Below are positions 26,272-36,321 of a stretch of 64,000 bases of DNA, one piece after another. Both the position numbers and the translations under genes were made by a program. Source of the stretch: UBA5109 sp965661005. GTDB taxonomy: Bacteria; Pseudomonadota; Gammaproteobacteria; Pseudomonadales; Pseudohongiellaceae. Every line of letters starts with the position of its first letter. The first letter of the stretch is position 1. The stretch covers positions 310,001 through 374,000 of the forward strand of contig CBFICB010000002.1 of the NCBI GenBank assembly GCA_965661005.1, in the 5' to 3' direction. A model generated the notes under the pieces. That model saw only the letters and a list, made by a program, of their open reading frames with translations, did not search any database and was not told where the DNA came from.

Positions 26272-28209
26272 TCAGTGTTCCCCTGCCGGGCCACCAATCG
26301 GTTTTTCTGAAGACCCTTTACTGCCCTTATGATCTTCTTTTTCACTCTTAGATGTTGGGGTTCCTGACTGATAATCATCATCATCCCATTCAGCAGGTGT
26401 TCTGGGTGTCTTTCTTGCCATAAGGTCATCAATCTGCCCAACATCAAGTGTTTCATATTCCATTAGTGCATCCTTCATTGCTTCAAGGATGTCTCGGTTT
26501 TCTTTTAATATGTCATAAGCCTTGTTGTAGCAGGAATCAATGATGGCTCGCACTTCCTCGTCTATTGCTTTCGTTGTTTCCAAAGATAATACTTTAGCAC
26601 TGCTGCCAGCAGAACGTCCAAGAAAAACCTCTTCTTGTTCATCATCATACTGAAGTGGACCAAGTTTTTCCGAGAGCCCCCACTTCTTAACCATATTATG
26701 AGCCATTTGCGTTGCACGCTGTATGTCATTGGAAGCTCCGGTGGTAACACCATCTTTACCTAATGTCATTTCCTCGGCAATTCGCCCACCATAAAGTGAA
26801 CATATCTGACTTAAGATACTTTGCTTGCTATGACTGTAACGATCTTCCTCAGGAAGAAACATTGTGACACCCAGAGCTCTACCACGTGGAATAATGCTGA
26901 CCTTATAAACAGGGTCATGTTCTGGCACCAGACGACCAACAATGGTGTGCCCAGCTTCGTGATAGGCCGTATTCATTTTTTCCTTATCAGACATCACCAT
27001 GGATTTACGCTCGGCCCCCATCATGATTTTATCTTTAGCTTTTTCGAACTCTTCCATGGTGACTTTCTGTTTCTGGCCACGAGCTGCAAACAACGCCGCC
27101 TCATTCACCAGATTAGCCAGATCTGCACCAGAAAAACCTGGAGTGGCACGAGCAAGTACAGATGCATTTACACCATCAGAAATGGGGACTTTACGCATAT
27201 GCACTTTTAAAATTTGTTCACGCCCACGAATATCGGGCAAGCCAACAACCACTTGTCTATCAAAGCGGCCGGGTCTGAGCAATGCAGGATCCAATACATC
27301 CGGACGGTTAGTCGCTGCTATGACAATAACGCCATCGTTGCCTTCAAAACCGTCCATTTCAACAAGCAGCTGGTTTAAGGTTTGTTCTCTTTCATCATGC
27401 CCGCCACCAAGGCCTGCCCCACGATGTCGGCCAACTGCATCAATTTCATCAATGAAGATAATACAGGGAGATTGTTTCTTAGCCTGATCAAACATGTCAC
27501 GCACACGAGAAGCACCAACGCCCACAAACATCTCAACAAAATCAGAGCCAGAAATTGAGAAGAAAGGAACTTTTGCTTCTCCCGCAATCGCTTTAGCCAG
27601 CAAGGTTTTACCTGTACCAGGCTGTCCAACCATTAACACTCCACGTGGAATTCTTCCCCCCAATCGTTGAAATTTATCGGGTTCTTTCAGAAAATCCACG
27701 AGCTCTTTAACATCTTCTTTTGCCTCGTCAACACCCGCAACATCTGCAAAAGTAATTTTGACCTGATCTTCACTGAGCATCTTAGCCTTACTTTTGCCAA
27801 AAGCCATCGGGCCACCTTTACCACCGACGCCGCCACCTTGCATTTGTCGCATGAAAAACATAAATACAGCAATGATAATAAGAATTGGGAAACTGGCGAC
27901 AAGGAGTTGTGTCCATATGCTTTGACGTTCAGGTTCAGAAATCCTGACATCAACATCATTAGCCAGTAGGTCATCCAATAATTTGTCGTCGCCAAAATAT
28001 GGCAAAACCGTAGTAAATCTTGTGCCATTATTGCGTTCGCCGAGTATATTTAAGTTGCTAATGTTAACTTCAGCAACTTGCCCAGCTTGGACTTCAGCAA
28101 TAAAGTCTGAATAGATTAACTGCTCCGAGGCAGTGGGTTGACTGAAATTATTGAAAACGGTCAGGAGAACCGCTGCAATGATCATCCAAAGTAATAAATT
28201 TTTTGCCAT
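26272..28209 (-). CDS. ftsH: ATP-dependent zinc metalloprotease FtsH
   Basis: FtsH is the membrane-anchored AAA+ protease that degrades unassembled membrane proteins and regulators such as sigma-32 and LpxC in E. coli. The protein has two membrane helices (about 4-22 and 100-120), an AAA module and the zinc site HEAGH. Walker A reads GQPGTGKT rather than the usual GPPGTGKT; Walker B is IIFIDEIDA, and the SRH region and pore motif FVEMFVG are present. I chose the ATG at 28209 (MAKNLLLWM, as in E. coli). A TTG three codons upstream is the alternative. It follows rlmE by 199 nt. Confidence 0.97.
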   Translation of the reverse strand: MAKNLLLWMIIAAVLLTVFNNFSQPTASEQLIYSDFIAEVQAGQVAEVNISNLNILGERNNGTRFTTVLPYFGDDKLLDDLLANDVDVRISEPERQSIWTQLLVASFPILIIIAVFMFFMRQMQGGGVGGKGGPMAFGKSKAKMLSEDQVKITFADVAGVDEAKEDVKELVDFLKEPDKFQRLGGRIPRGVLMVGQPGTGKTLLAKAIAGEAKVPFFSISGSDFVEMFVGVGASRVRDMFDQAKKQSPCIIFIDEIDAVGRHRGAGLGGGHDEREQTLNQLLVEMDGFEGNDGVIVIAATNRPDVLDPALLRPGRFDRQVVVGLPDIRGREQILKVHMRKVPISDGVNASVLARATPGFSGADLANLVNEAALFAARGQKQKVTMEEFEKAKDKIMMGAERKSMVMSDKEKMNTAYHEAGHTIVGRLVPEHDPVYKVSIIPRGRALGVTMFLPEEDRYSHSKQSILSQICSLYGGRIAEEMTLGKDGVTTGASNDIQRATQMAHNMVKKWGLSEKLGPLQYDDEQEEVFLGRSAGSSAKVLSLETTKAIDEEVRAIIDSCYNKAYDILKENRDILEAMKDALMEYETLDVGQIDDLMARKTPRTPAEWDDDDYQSGTPTSKSEKEDHKGSKGSSEKPIGGPAGEH

Positions 28210-28408
28210 ATCATTCAAGAGTTTATACTCCCTCCTTACTCTTTGCCGAGACTACCAATGTTTTAGCCTTGGTAAATTCAGGAAAGCCTGGTGTGTTTTA
28301 TCCCTTTTGCTTACTGCTAATCTTGCCGTTATTTTGGCATGAATAGCCGATTTTTCCTATCTTTGTTGATTATCTAAGGATTTTCAAAATCATGAGTCTA
28401 ACTAAATA

Positions 28409-29041
28409 TTACTCTTTTTTACCTTTAGCAAGCAGATAAATTTCCTTAGATCGTGCACGAGATGCATCGGGTTTACGGCTTAATACGCTATGGTAGTCAG
28501 TCCGTAACTGCTTTAACAAACTCTCGAACCCCTCTCCCTGAAAGACTTTCATTAGTAAAGAGCCGTCTTTTCGCAATTTGGTCGCAGCAAAATCCATTGC
28601 CAGTTCAACCAAATTCATGGCTCTGGGTTGATCTATTTCAGGCATACCACTTACATTGGGGGCCATATCGGAAATAACAAGGTCAACCTGCCTATCTCCC
28701 AGCTTTTGCAAAAGTTCTTCCAAACAACTCATTTCAGTGAAGTCACCTTGCACAAAGTCCACGCCTTGAATGGCCTCCATAGCTAGAATATCTGTAGCAA
28801 GGACCATTCCGCCTGGCTGCACCAAACGATAGGCAATCTGTGACCAACCTCCGGGAGCAGCACCTAAATCGACTACTGTCATGCCTTTTTTAAATAAGTG
28901 GTCTTTCTTGTTGAGCTCCAGCAACTTGTAAGCTGCCCTAGACCGATAACCATCAACTTTAGATTGGCGGACATAGACATCATCTCTATGCTCTTTTAGC
29001 CACGACTGGCTACTCTTACTTTTGTTCTTGCTGACTTTCAT
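28409..29041 (-). CDS. rlmE: 23S rRNA 2'-O-methyltransferase RlmE (FtsJ/RrmJ)
   Basis: RlmE methylates the 2'-OH of U2552 in 23S rRNA in the assembled 50S subunit. The 210-residue protein has the FtsJ pattern: SRAAYKLLELNKK with the catalytic lysine, the SAM motif VVDLGAAPGGWSQIA, SDMAPNVSG with the catalytic aspartate, and LLMKVFQGEG with the second lysine. It is divergent from yhbY (66-nt gap) and precedes ftsH, as in E. coli. Confidence 0.97.
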   Translation of the reverse strand: MKVSKNKSKSSQSWLKEHRDDVYVRQSKVDGYRSRAAYKLLELNKKDHLFKKGMTVVDLGAAPGGWSQIAYRLVQPGGMVLATDILAMEAIQGVDFVQGDFTEMSCLEELLQKLGDRQVDLVISDMAPNVSGMPEIDQPRAMNLVELAMDFAATKLRKDGSLLMKVFQGEGFESLLKQLRTDYHSVLSRKPDASRARSKEIYLLAKGKKE

Positions 29042-29107
29042 TTTTGAATACTTACTTAGTTTACGGGATTTTAGGTAGAATAGATCAATTTTTAGGACGC
29101 CCTAGCT

Positions 29108-29416
29108 ATGCCTCTGGACAACAAGCAGCAAAAACAATTTCGAAGTATTGGCCATCATTTATCCCCAATTGTCATTGTGGCTAATGGGCTAAGTAGCAAC
29201 ATTAACAACGAAATTGATCGCGCATTGAATGATCATGAGCTTATCAAAATTAAGGTTCATAGTAATGACCGAGACGCAAAAAAAGCTCTGGTCCAGACAA
29301 TATGTAAATCACGAAATGCTGAATTAGTTCAGTTGATAGGACATATCGCCTTAATCTATAAACCTGCGAAAAATCCTAATCCAAAGCTTTCCAATATACT
29401 TCGTCATAAACAGTAA
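29108..29416 (+). CDS. yhbY: YhbY, CRM-domain ribosome assembly factor
   Basis: YhbY is a small CRS1-YhbY-domain RNA-binding protein that associates with pre-50S particles. The 102-residue product has the family pattern LRSIGHHLSPIVIVANGLSSN-like start, EIDRALNDHELIKIKV and the C-terminal AELVQLIGHIALIYKPAKNPN. It is divergent from rlmE, as in E. coli and Pseudomonas. dacB follows 32 nt later on the same strand, so the two may be cotranscribed. Confidence 0.95.
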   Translation: MPLDNKQQKQFRSIGHHLSPIVIVANGLSSNINNEIDRALNDHELIKIKVHSNDRDAKKALVQTICKSRNAELVQLIGHIALIYKPAKNPNPKLSNILRHKQ

Positions 29417-29448
29417 GCCTTACTATACGCAATGAGGAATTCAATTTT

Positions 29449-30903
29449 ATGATCAGGTCCCTGCTTTATCCTCTTATAAGCTTGATTGTTTTGACGAGCT
29501 CGTCAGTGTCGATAACTCAGGCGCAAGAAAATACTGTTGCCGATACAGGCATTATTCCACCGCGAATCCAGCTCGTCATGGATGGACACAACCTTGCAGG
29601 CAATAGCGTCAGTTTTTTTGTCAGGGAAGTGGGTGCTGCTGATCCACTATTAGCTTACAACGCCAATCAGCCAATGAACCCTGCTTCTGCTGTTAAAACA
29701 ATTACAACACTGGCAGCGCTGGAAAGTCTGGGCCCTGCTTTTACCTGGAAAACTGAGTTGTATGCACTAGGTACTGTTACAGACGGCACCCTTCGAGGAG
29801 ACCTCTTATTGAAAGGTGGAGGTGATCCTTTTCTGGTAGAAGAGCAACTTCGTAGCATGCTCAAAGCCCTGCAAAGAACTGGTATTGAATACATTACCGG
29901 CAATCTTGTGCTTGATGGAAGTTATTTTGATCCTTCAGTTGAGCAGGAAGAGAACCTGGATAATCAGGGTGCCCGATCTTACAACACCAATCCAAATGCG
30001 GTTATATCCAACTTCCAATCCGTGACTTTTTATTTTTATCCTGACCCTAACGGTCGCAACGTGATCATTCACACTGATCCCCAGCTCCCAAACCTGAATA
30101 TCGATAACCGTCTGAGGCAGGTCAATGGTGCTTGCCGAGGTTACCAACGTGGCATCAGCTTTAATATCAATCAAAATGACTCGACCGAAGTGATATTTGA
30201 AGGACGCTTCCCTTCAGGCTGCCTTCAATATCAGCTGACCAGAGAAGTTCTGGATGCCCCTGGATATACCTTTGGGCTTTTTCAGGAATTATGGCAAGAG
30301 TTAGGCGGTGATTTGGCAGGCAACCTGGTCTTGGGGGAAGCACCAGAAGATCTGGAACCAATACTCATCTGGTCATCTTCTCCCATGTCAGATGTGATCA
30401 AATCTATCAATAAATTCAGCAACAACCTAATGACAAGACATCTACTGCTGACCCTTGGTGCTGAAATTCTGAGTCCACCAGCCACTGTCGACAAAGGCAT
30501 AGAGGCCGTTAAATCCTATCTGGAACTCAAAGGCCTCGGGTCAGACCAGTTACAGTTATCCAATGGCGCAGGGCTGTCTCGTGATACTCGAGTCAGTACG
30601 GCATTACTAGGCGATATATTGCAAAGCGCATACACCAGCCCATATATGCCAGAGTACATTACATCCTTACCCTTAAACGGACTGGACGGCACCATGAGAA
30701 ACAGGCTTCGTGGTGAAAACATGACAGGCCGAATGCATATCAAGACAGGCACACTGGATGAAGTATCTGCTATTGCCGGATATGTATATTCACAAAGTAA
30801 TAAAACCTATGTTGTAACTGGCATCATGAATCATGAGCTGGCAGATCGTGGTCCGGGAGTTGAATTAATGGACGCGCTATTAACCTGGGTCTATCTGCAA
30901 TAG
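29449..30903 (+). CDS. dacB: D-alanyl-D-alanine carboxypeptidase/endopeptidase (PBP4)
   Basis: DacB (PBP4, peptidase family S13) trims and cleaves peptidoglycan crosslinks in the periplasm. The 484-residue protein has a signal peptide ending TQAQ (about 1-26). Catalytic motifs are SAVK (S80-K83), SNN in the INKFSNNLMTRHLL segment, and KTG in HIKTGTLD. Its length is close to E. coli PBP4 (477). It follows yhbY by 32 nt and converges with dbpA, 51 nt away, with no obvious terminator between. Confidence 0.95.
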   Translation: MIRSLLYPLISLIVLTSSSVSITQAQENTVADTGIIPPRIQLVMDGHNLAGNSVSFFVREVGAADPLLAYNANQPMNPASAVKTITTLAALESLGPAFTWKTELYALGTVTDGTLRGDLLLKGGGDPFLVEEQLRSMLKALQRTGIEYITGNLVLDGSYFDPSVEQEENLDNQGARSYNTNPNAVISNFQSVTFYFYPDPNGRNVIIHTDPQLPNLNIDNRLRQVNGACRGYQRGISFNINQNDSTEVIFEGRFPSGCLQYQLTREVLDAPGYTFGLFQELWQELGGDLAGNLVLGEAPEDLEPILIWSSSPMSDVIKSINKFSNNLMTRHLLLTLGAEILSPPATVDKGIEAVKSYLELKGLGSDQLQLSNGAGLSRDTRVSTALLGDILQSAYTSPYMPEYITSLPLNGLDGTMRNRLRGENMTGRMHIKTGTLDEVSAIAGYVYSQSNKTYVVTGIMNHELADRGPGVELMDALLTWVYLQ

Positions 30904-30954
30904 ACAATTCGAGTTCGCGGAAATCCTTGTAGTGATCGGAATCCTATAATCCAA

Positions 30955-32337
30955 CTAGCGCAATAAGCGCACTCGAAATTTCCTGCCTTTTATTTTTCCA
31001 TCAGCAAGTATCGCCAAGGCCTGCTTTGCTATTTTCTGCTCGACCGCAACATAAGCAACTTTATCAAACAGGGTTATCTTGCCTATCTGTTCACCTGCAA
31101 TTTCACCACCTGCGGTTAATGCCCCGAGCAAGTCACCTGGCCTTAACTTTTCCTTGCGGCCGGCGTTGATAAACAATAAGACCATTGGTGGATAGAGTTT
31201 TAAATTTTGCGGAACCTTTAATGTTGATACGCTGGCGAGGCTTGCTGCTGAACCTTGATATTCCTCGATGGCTTCTAAGCGCCGCTTTTCTGAATCAGCA
31301 AACAAGCTAATAGCCAGACCCTTACTTCCCGCCCGAGCGGTGCGACCGATACGATGAATATGAACTTCCGGGTCATAACTGAGCTCATAATTAATGACAG
31401 CGGCCAGCTCTTTTACATCAAGACCGCGAGCGGCGACATCAGTTGCGATCAGAATCGAACTGCTCTTACTGGAAAACTGGGTGAGCACCTGATCACGTTC
31501 GAACTGCTCCAGATCACCATGCAAGCTTACTGCATGTAAATCATATTGTGCTAAGTCATTGCCAACTTGCTGACACTGCTGTTTGGTGTTGCAGAATACT
31601 AAAGTCGACTCAGGCCGATAATGTGCAATCACTTTAAACAAGGCTTCAGCCCGCTCATTTTTTTCTATCTGATAAAAAAACTGTTGAATATCTGGGCTGT
31701 GATGACTGGCTTCAACACGAATATCAGTTGGATCTCGTTGCACCTTGTTACTAATCAGTTTAATACCATCTGGGTAAGTTGCTGAGAACAGCAAGGTCTG
31801 TCTTGAATTTTCTGTCTGAGAGATGATTTTCATGATGTCATCATGAAACCCAATGTCCAACATACGGTCAGCCTCATCTAAAACCAGCGTTTCTATCTGA
31901 TTAAGTTTTAATGTCTGCTTCTCAATATGTTTCAGAATACGACCGGGAGTTCCTACCACAATATGAGGCTCCCTTCGCAAGGAGGCCAGTTGTGGCCCCA
32001 TTGGTTTGCCTCCACATAAGGTGAGCAATTTAATATTGGGAATCGTTCTGGCAAGTCTACGAATTTCTGTTGCTACCTGATCCGCTAATTCCCGTGTCGG
32101 ACATAACACAAGGGCCTGAGTGCAATATGATTGGGCATCAAGTTTATTGAGCAGGCCAATTGCAAAAGCCGCCGTTTTCCCACTGCCTGTCTTGGCTTGT
32201 GCTATTAAATCCTTACCACTTAGTATGTGAGATAGCGTCTGCTCTTGAACAGGCGTCATCGACTCATAGCCAAGCATGGCTATGCTTGACTGAAGTTCAG
32301 TGCGAAGACTTAAGTTTGTAAATGGAGCAGGATTCAT
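30955..32337 (-). CDS. dbpA: ATP-dependent RNA helicase DbpA
   Basis: DbpA is a DEAD-box helicase activated by hairpin 92 of 23S rRNA and acts in 50S assembly. The protein has the Q motif (GYESMTPVQ), Walker A AKTGSGKT, DEAD (VLDEADRM), SAT (FSATYP), the HRIGRTARAG motif and the C-terminal DbpA RNA-binding domain (RPGDLLGALTAGG to GRKFRVRLL). That domain separates it from other DEAD-box proteins. I chose the ATG at 32337 (460 residues). An in-frame ATG at 32370 would add 11 residues with no family match. It lies 235 nt after greA on the same strand. Confidence 0.93.
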   Translation of the reverse strand: MNPAPFTNLSLRTELQSSIAMLGYESMTPVQEQTLSHILSGKDLIAQAKTGSGKTAAFAIGLLNKLDAQSYCTQALVLCPTRELADQVATEIRRLARTIPNIKLLTLCGGKPMGPQLASLRREPHIVVGTPGRILKHIEKQTLKLNQIETLVLDEADRMLDIGFHDDIMKIISQTENSRQTLLFSATYPDGIKLISNKVQRDPTDIRVEASHHSPDIQQFFYQIEKNERAEALFKVIAHYRPESTLVFCNTKQQCQQVGNDLAQYDLHAVSLHGDLEQFERDQVLTQFSSKSSSILIATDVAARGLDVKELAAVINYELSYDPEVHIHRIGRTARAGSKGLAISLFADSEKRRLEAIEEYQGSAASLASVSTLKVPQNLKLYPPMVLLFINAGRKEKLRPGDLLGALTAGGEIAGEQIGKITLFDKVAYVAVEQKIAKQALAILADGKIKGRKFRVRLLR

Positions 32338-32572
32338 GTGGCTTGCCTGATGATACCGGGCGCGCATCATAGCAGAATTTTATTATTATGATTTCTTGGG
32401 TGGCTTAATTGCCCTTTTTTTTGTAATTGTTGTTGCTAGAGGGGCTACGCTCCACCTTTAGAGCATGCAACAAGCAGTGCAATCAAGACAATCCCTCTTA
32501 TCATATTTTTTGTCCATGCTTTACTCTGATCAGCTTGGACCAGACAAAGCCAGATATTATGGGAATTATCGT

Positions 32573-33049
32573 TTAAATATGCTGCACTTCTTCAATTTCG
32601 TATTCGACGTCGCCACCGGGTGCTTTAACGATAATTTCATCGCCCTCAGCTTTACCCATCATGGCTCGAGAAATAGGTGAACCAACTGAAATTTTATTAT
32701 TTTTCACATCAGCTTCATCTTCACCAACTATCTGGTAGGTAACTTTTTTCTCGGTTTCCAGATTATATAAAGTAACTGTTGCTCCAAAAATGACTTTCCC
32801 GGTATGCGGGATCGTACGTATATCTATAATTTCTGAATCAGCTAACTTGCCTTCAATTTCTTTTATACGTCCTTCACAAAAGCTTTGCTGTTCACGCGCA
32901 GCATGATATTCAGCATTTTCCTTGAGGTCACCATGCTCTCTGGCTTCAGCAATTGCCTGAACAATTTTAGGTCGCGTTTGTGTTTTCAATTCATTGAGTT
33001 CTTCTCTCAATGCCTCAGATCCACCAAATGTCATAGGTACTTTTCTCAT
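32573..33049 (-). CDS. greA: Transcription elongation factor GreA
   Basis: GreA rescues backtracked RNA polymerase by stimulating cleavage of the nascent RNA. The 158-residue protein has the N-terminal coiled coil (EALREELNELK to AEYHAAREQQSF) with acidic tip residues in DLKENAEYH. The C-terminal FKBP-like domain ends GDEIIVKAPGGDVEYEIEEVQ. I chose the second ATG of an ATG-ATG pair because AGGA lies at better spacing; the first is at 33052. It follows carB by 40 nt, as in Pseudomonas and E. coli relatives. Confidence 0.97.
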   Translation of the reverse strand: MRKVPMTFGGSEALREELNELKTQTRPKIVQAIAEAREHGDLKENAEYHAAREQQSFCEGRIKEIEGKLADSEIIDIRTIPHTGKVIFGATVTLYNLETEKKVTYQIVGEDEADVKNNKISVGSPISRAMMGKAEGDEIIVKAPGGDVEYEIEEVQHI

Positions 33050-33089
33050 CATTTTCCTAATAGTTGTTCAGACTTGAGACTGGTCTGGA

Positions 33090-36000
33090 TTAGTGAATAG
33101 AGGCAGTCAGATCTTGCAGACTGTTAACTGAAATATTCCCGCCAAAAATCAAAGCATCACATACTGCCTTGGCGCTGGCAATTGTTGTCGTGCAATAAAC
33201 ACTGTGACGTAGAGCTGTACTTCGAATAGTAGCGGAATCGGCTATCGCCTGCCTGCCCTCTGTAGTGTTAACAATAAGGTCTATTTGGTCATTTTTCAAC
33301 ATGTCCACTATGTGCGGGCGACCTTCCATGACCTTATTCACTTTTTCAACCGGCAAGCCGGCTTTCGCTATCACCTCCGCACTGCCTTTGGTCGCAATAA
33401 GCTGGAAACCCAAGTCATGAAATCTTTTTGCTACTTCAGGAAGCTCAGCCTTATCAGCATCCCTAACGCTGATAAAGACCTTAATGCCTTTTTGTATATT
33501 CAGCGCACTAAAGCTTTGGGATTTATAATAAGCTTCGGCAAACGTCGAGCCTGTTCCCATCACTTCACCAGTAGACTTCATTTCTGGGCCGAGAATAGGA
33601 TCGACTCCTGGAAACTTGTTGAAAGGGAAAATGGCTTCTTTTACAGAATAGAAAGATGGCACTATTTCTTCAGTAAAACCTAATTCTTCTAGAGTCATAC
33701 CGGCCATACACTTGGCGGCTATTTTTGCCAGCGACACCCCTATGCATTTAGAGACAAAAGGTACCGTTCTGGATGCACGAGGATTAACCTCAATAATATA
33801 AACTTCACCATCCTGGTAGGCCAATTGTGCATTCATTAAACCGACAACGCCTAATTCCAGAGCCATTTTGACACACTGTTCCCTAATAAGATTCTGCACA
33901 TCCATTGGCAAACTATAGGGAGGCAGTGAACATGCAGAATCACCTGAGTGCACTCCAGCCTGCTCAATATGCTGCATTATCGAACCAACCACGACTTGCT
34001 TGCCGTCACTCACTACATCAACATCCATTTCAATTGCTGAATTAAGAAAGTAATCCAGTAGGACGGGGCTTTCATTAGACACTTCAACAGCTTCGTTAAT
34101 ATAACGTTTCAATTCAGCTTCGTTATAAACAATTTCCATTGCCCTGCCGCCCAGCACATAAGAAGGCCTAACCACCAGAGGATAACCAATCTTCTCAGCT
34201 TCAGTAATGGCCTGCTCCAAACTTCTTACGGTTGCATTTGGTGGCTGTAACAGGCCTAGCTTTTGAATCATTTTCTGGAAACGTTCGCGATCTTCAGCCT
34301 GATCGATAGCATCAGCTGAAGTCCCAATTATCGGCACACCAAGTTGCTCCAAAGCTGAGACTAGTTTCAACGGTGTTTGCCCACCAAATTGAACAATGAC
34401 ACCTTTGGGCTTTTCGATATGAACTATTTCCATCACATCTTCTAGAGTAATGGGTTCAAAATACAAACGGTCAGAAATATTATAGTCAGTTGATACCGTC
34501 TCAGGGTTACAGTTAACCATTATGGTTTCGAATCCCATTTCACGCATAGCAAGCGCTGCATGTACACAACAATAATCAAACTCGATACCCTGACCAATTC
34601 GGTTAGGGCCGCCGCCTAGTACAATTATTTTTTCTCGGTCACTGACTTCTGACTCACACTCCTCTTCATAAGAGGAATACATATAAGCAGTGGTTGAACG
34701 AAACTCCGCTGCACAGGTATCAACGCGCTTGTATACCGGTCGAATATCTAGCTCATAGCGTTTATTTCGTATGACATGCTCATCAACATCTAAGACGGCT
34801 GCCAGTCTTTTATCAGAAAAACCTTTACGTTTCAGTCTGAAAAGCAAATCTTGATCTAATGCCTTCATGCCTTTTTTGGCTAAAGCTTTCTCTTCCAGAA
34901 TAATGTCTTCAATCTGTATCAAAAACCAACGATCAATAGCAGTATGTTCAAACAAGTCCTCAACGCTCATCCCTTTGCGAAAAGCATCGGCGACATAACG
35001 AATACGATCGCAACCAGCTTCTTTTAATTCACGCAGCAGAATATTGTCAGCATCACTTGATTCAACATCATGTACAGGATCAAGACCGCTTATTCCAATT
35101 TCCAGACCACGCAAAGCTTTTTGCAAGGATTCCTGGAAAGTACGACCAATGGCCATCACTTCTCCTACCGATTTCATTTGCGTGGTTAAACGATCAGGAG
35201 CTTGCGGGAATTTTTCAAAAGTAAAACGTGGAATCTTGGTAACGACATAATCAATGGACGGTTCAAAGGAAGCCGGGGTTGCGCCGCCAGTAATCTCGTT
35301 ACTTAATTCATCAAGCGTAAAACCAACAGCAAGCTTGGCTGCCACTCTGGCAATCGGAAAGCCAGTTGCCTTGGACGCTAATGCCGAAGAACGCGATACA
35401 CGCGGGTTCATTTCAATAACCACCAAACGACCATCTTTAGGGTTAACACCAAATTGCACGTTTGAACCACCGGTCTCAACCCCAATTTCACGTAATATCG
35501 CAATGGCGGCATTACGCATGATTTGATATTCCTTATCAGTTAAGGTCTGCGATGGTGCAACTGTAATTGAATCACCTGTGTGAACCCCCATCGGATCAAA
35601 GTTTTCAATGGTACAAACAATTATGCAGTTATCATTTTTATCTCTGACCACTTCTAATTCATATTCTTTCCAGCCAATTAAAGACTCATCAATCAATAAT
35701 TCATTGGTCGGGCTTAGATCCAATCCACGCTTACAAATTTCTTCAAACTCTTCCTTGTTATAAGCGATGCCGCCGCCACTGCCACCCATGGTAAAAGACG
35801 GCCGAATAATACAGGGAAACCCTAGCTCTTTTTGTGCTTCCATGGCTTCTTCCATGCTACGAGCCATTCTATGCTTTGGCGTCTCCAGACCAATAGCTAC
35901 CATCGCATTATCAAATAATTCACGGTCCTCAGCCTTATCAATGGCTTGTTTTTTAGCGCCAATTAATTCCACATTATATTTTTTCAAGACTCCATGCTTA

Positions 36001-36308
36001 TCCAGATCCAGTGCGCAGTTAAGTGCCGTCTGACCACCCATAGTCGGTAAAATTGCATCCGGTTTTTCTTTCGCAATTATTTTTTCCAGCACCTTCCATT
36101 CAATTGGCTCAATATAAGTTGCGTCAGCCATATTTGGATCAGTCATGATGGTTGCCGGATTCGAGTTGACCAAAATAGTTCGGTAACCTTCCTCACTCAG
36201 GGCCTGGCAAGCTTGAGCGCCAGAGTAATCAAACTCACAGGCCTGACCTATAACAATAGGGCCTGCGCCAATAATTAATATGCTGTTGATATCAGTACGT
36301 TTAGGCAT
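33090..36308 (-). CDS. carB: Carbamoyl-phosphate synthase large subunit
   Basis: CarB makes carbamoyl phosphate from bicarbonate, ammonia from CarA and two ATP, feeding arginine and pyrimidine synthesis. The 1072-residue protein has the duplicated ATP-grasp halves (each with a PSFTMGGSGGG- or RPSYVLGGRAM-type loop), an oligomerisation domain and a C-terminal MGS-like allosteric domain. I chose the ATG at 36308 (MPKRTDINSILIIG), which matches E. coli. An upstream in-frame start at 36332 would overlap carA. The gap to carA is 13 nt. Confidence 0.98.
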   Translation of the reverse strand: MPKRTDINSILIIGAGPIVIGQACEFDYSGAQACQALSEEGYRTILVNSNPATIMTDPNMADATYIEPIEWKVLEKIIAKEKPDAILPTMGGQTALNCALDLDKHGVLKKYNVELIGAKKQAIDKAEDRELFDNAMVAIGLETPKHRMARSMEEAMEAQKELGFPCIIRPSFTMGGSGGGIAYNKEEFEEICKRGLDLSPTNELLIDESLIGWKEYELEVVRDKNDNCIIVCTIENFDPMGVHTGDSITVAPSQTLTDKEYQIMRNAAIAILREIGVETGGSNVQFGVNPKDGRLVVIEMNPRVSRSSALASKATGFPIARVAAKLAVGFTLDELSNEITGGATPASFEPSIDYVVTKIPRFTFEKFPQAPDRLTTQMKSVGEVMAIGRTFQESLQKALRGLEIGISGLDPVHDVESSDADNILLRELKEAGCDRIRYVADAFRKGMSVEDLFEHTAIDRWFLIQIEDIILEEKALAKKGMKALDQDLLFRLKRKGFSDKRLAAVLDVDEHVIRNKRYELDIRPVYKRVDTCAAEFRSTTAYMYSSYEEECESEVSDREKIIVLGGGPNRIGQGIEFDYCCVHAALAMREMGFETIMVNCNPETVSTDYNISDRLYFEPITLEDVMEIVHIEKPKGVIVQFGGQTPLKLVSALEQLGVPIIGTSADAIDQAEDRERFQKMIQKLGLLQPPNATVRSLEQAITEAEKIGYPLVVRPSYVLGGRAMEIVYNEAELKRYINEAVEVSNESPVLLDYFLNSAIEMDVDVVSDGKQVVVGSIMQHIEQAGVHSGDSACSLPPYSLPMDVQNLIREQCVKMALELGVVGLMNAQLAYQDGEVYIIEVNPRASRTVPFVSKCIGVSLAKIAAKCMAGMTLEELGFTEEIVPSFYSVKEAIFPFNKFPGVDPILGPEMKSTGEVMGTGSTFAEAYYKSQSFSALNIQKGIKVFISVRDADKAELPEVAKRFHDLGFQLIATKGSAEVIAKAGLPVEKVNKVMEGRPHIVDMLKNDQIDLIVNTTEGRQAIADSATIRSTALRHSVYCTTTIASAKAVCDALIFGGNISVNSLQDLTASIH

Positions 36309-36321
36309 GCTCTTAGTTATC

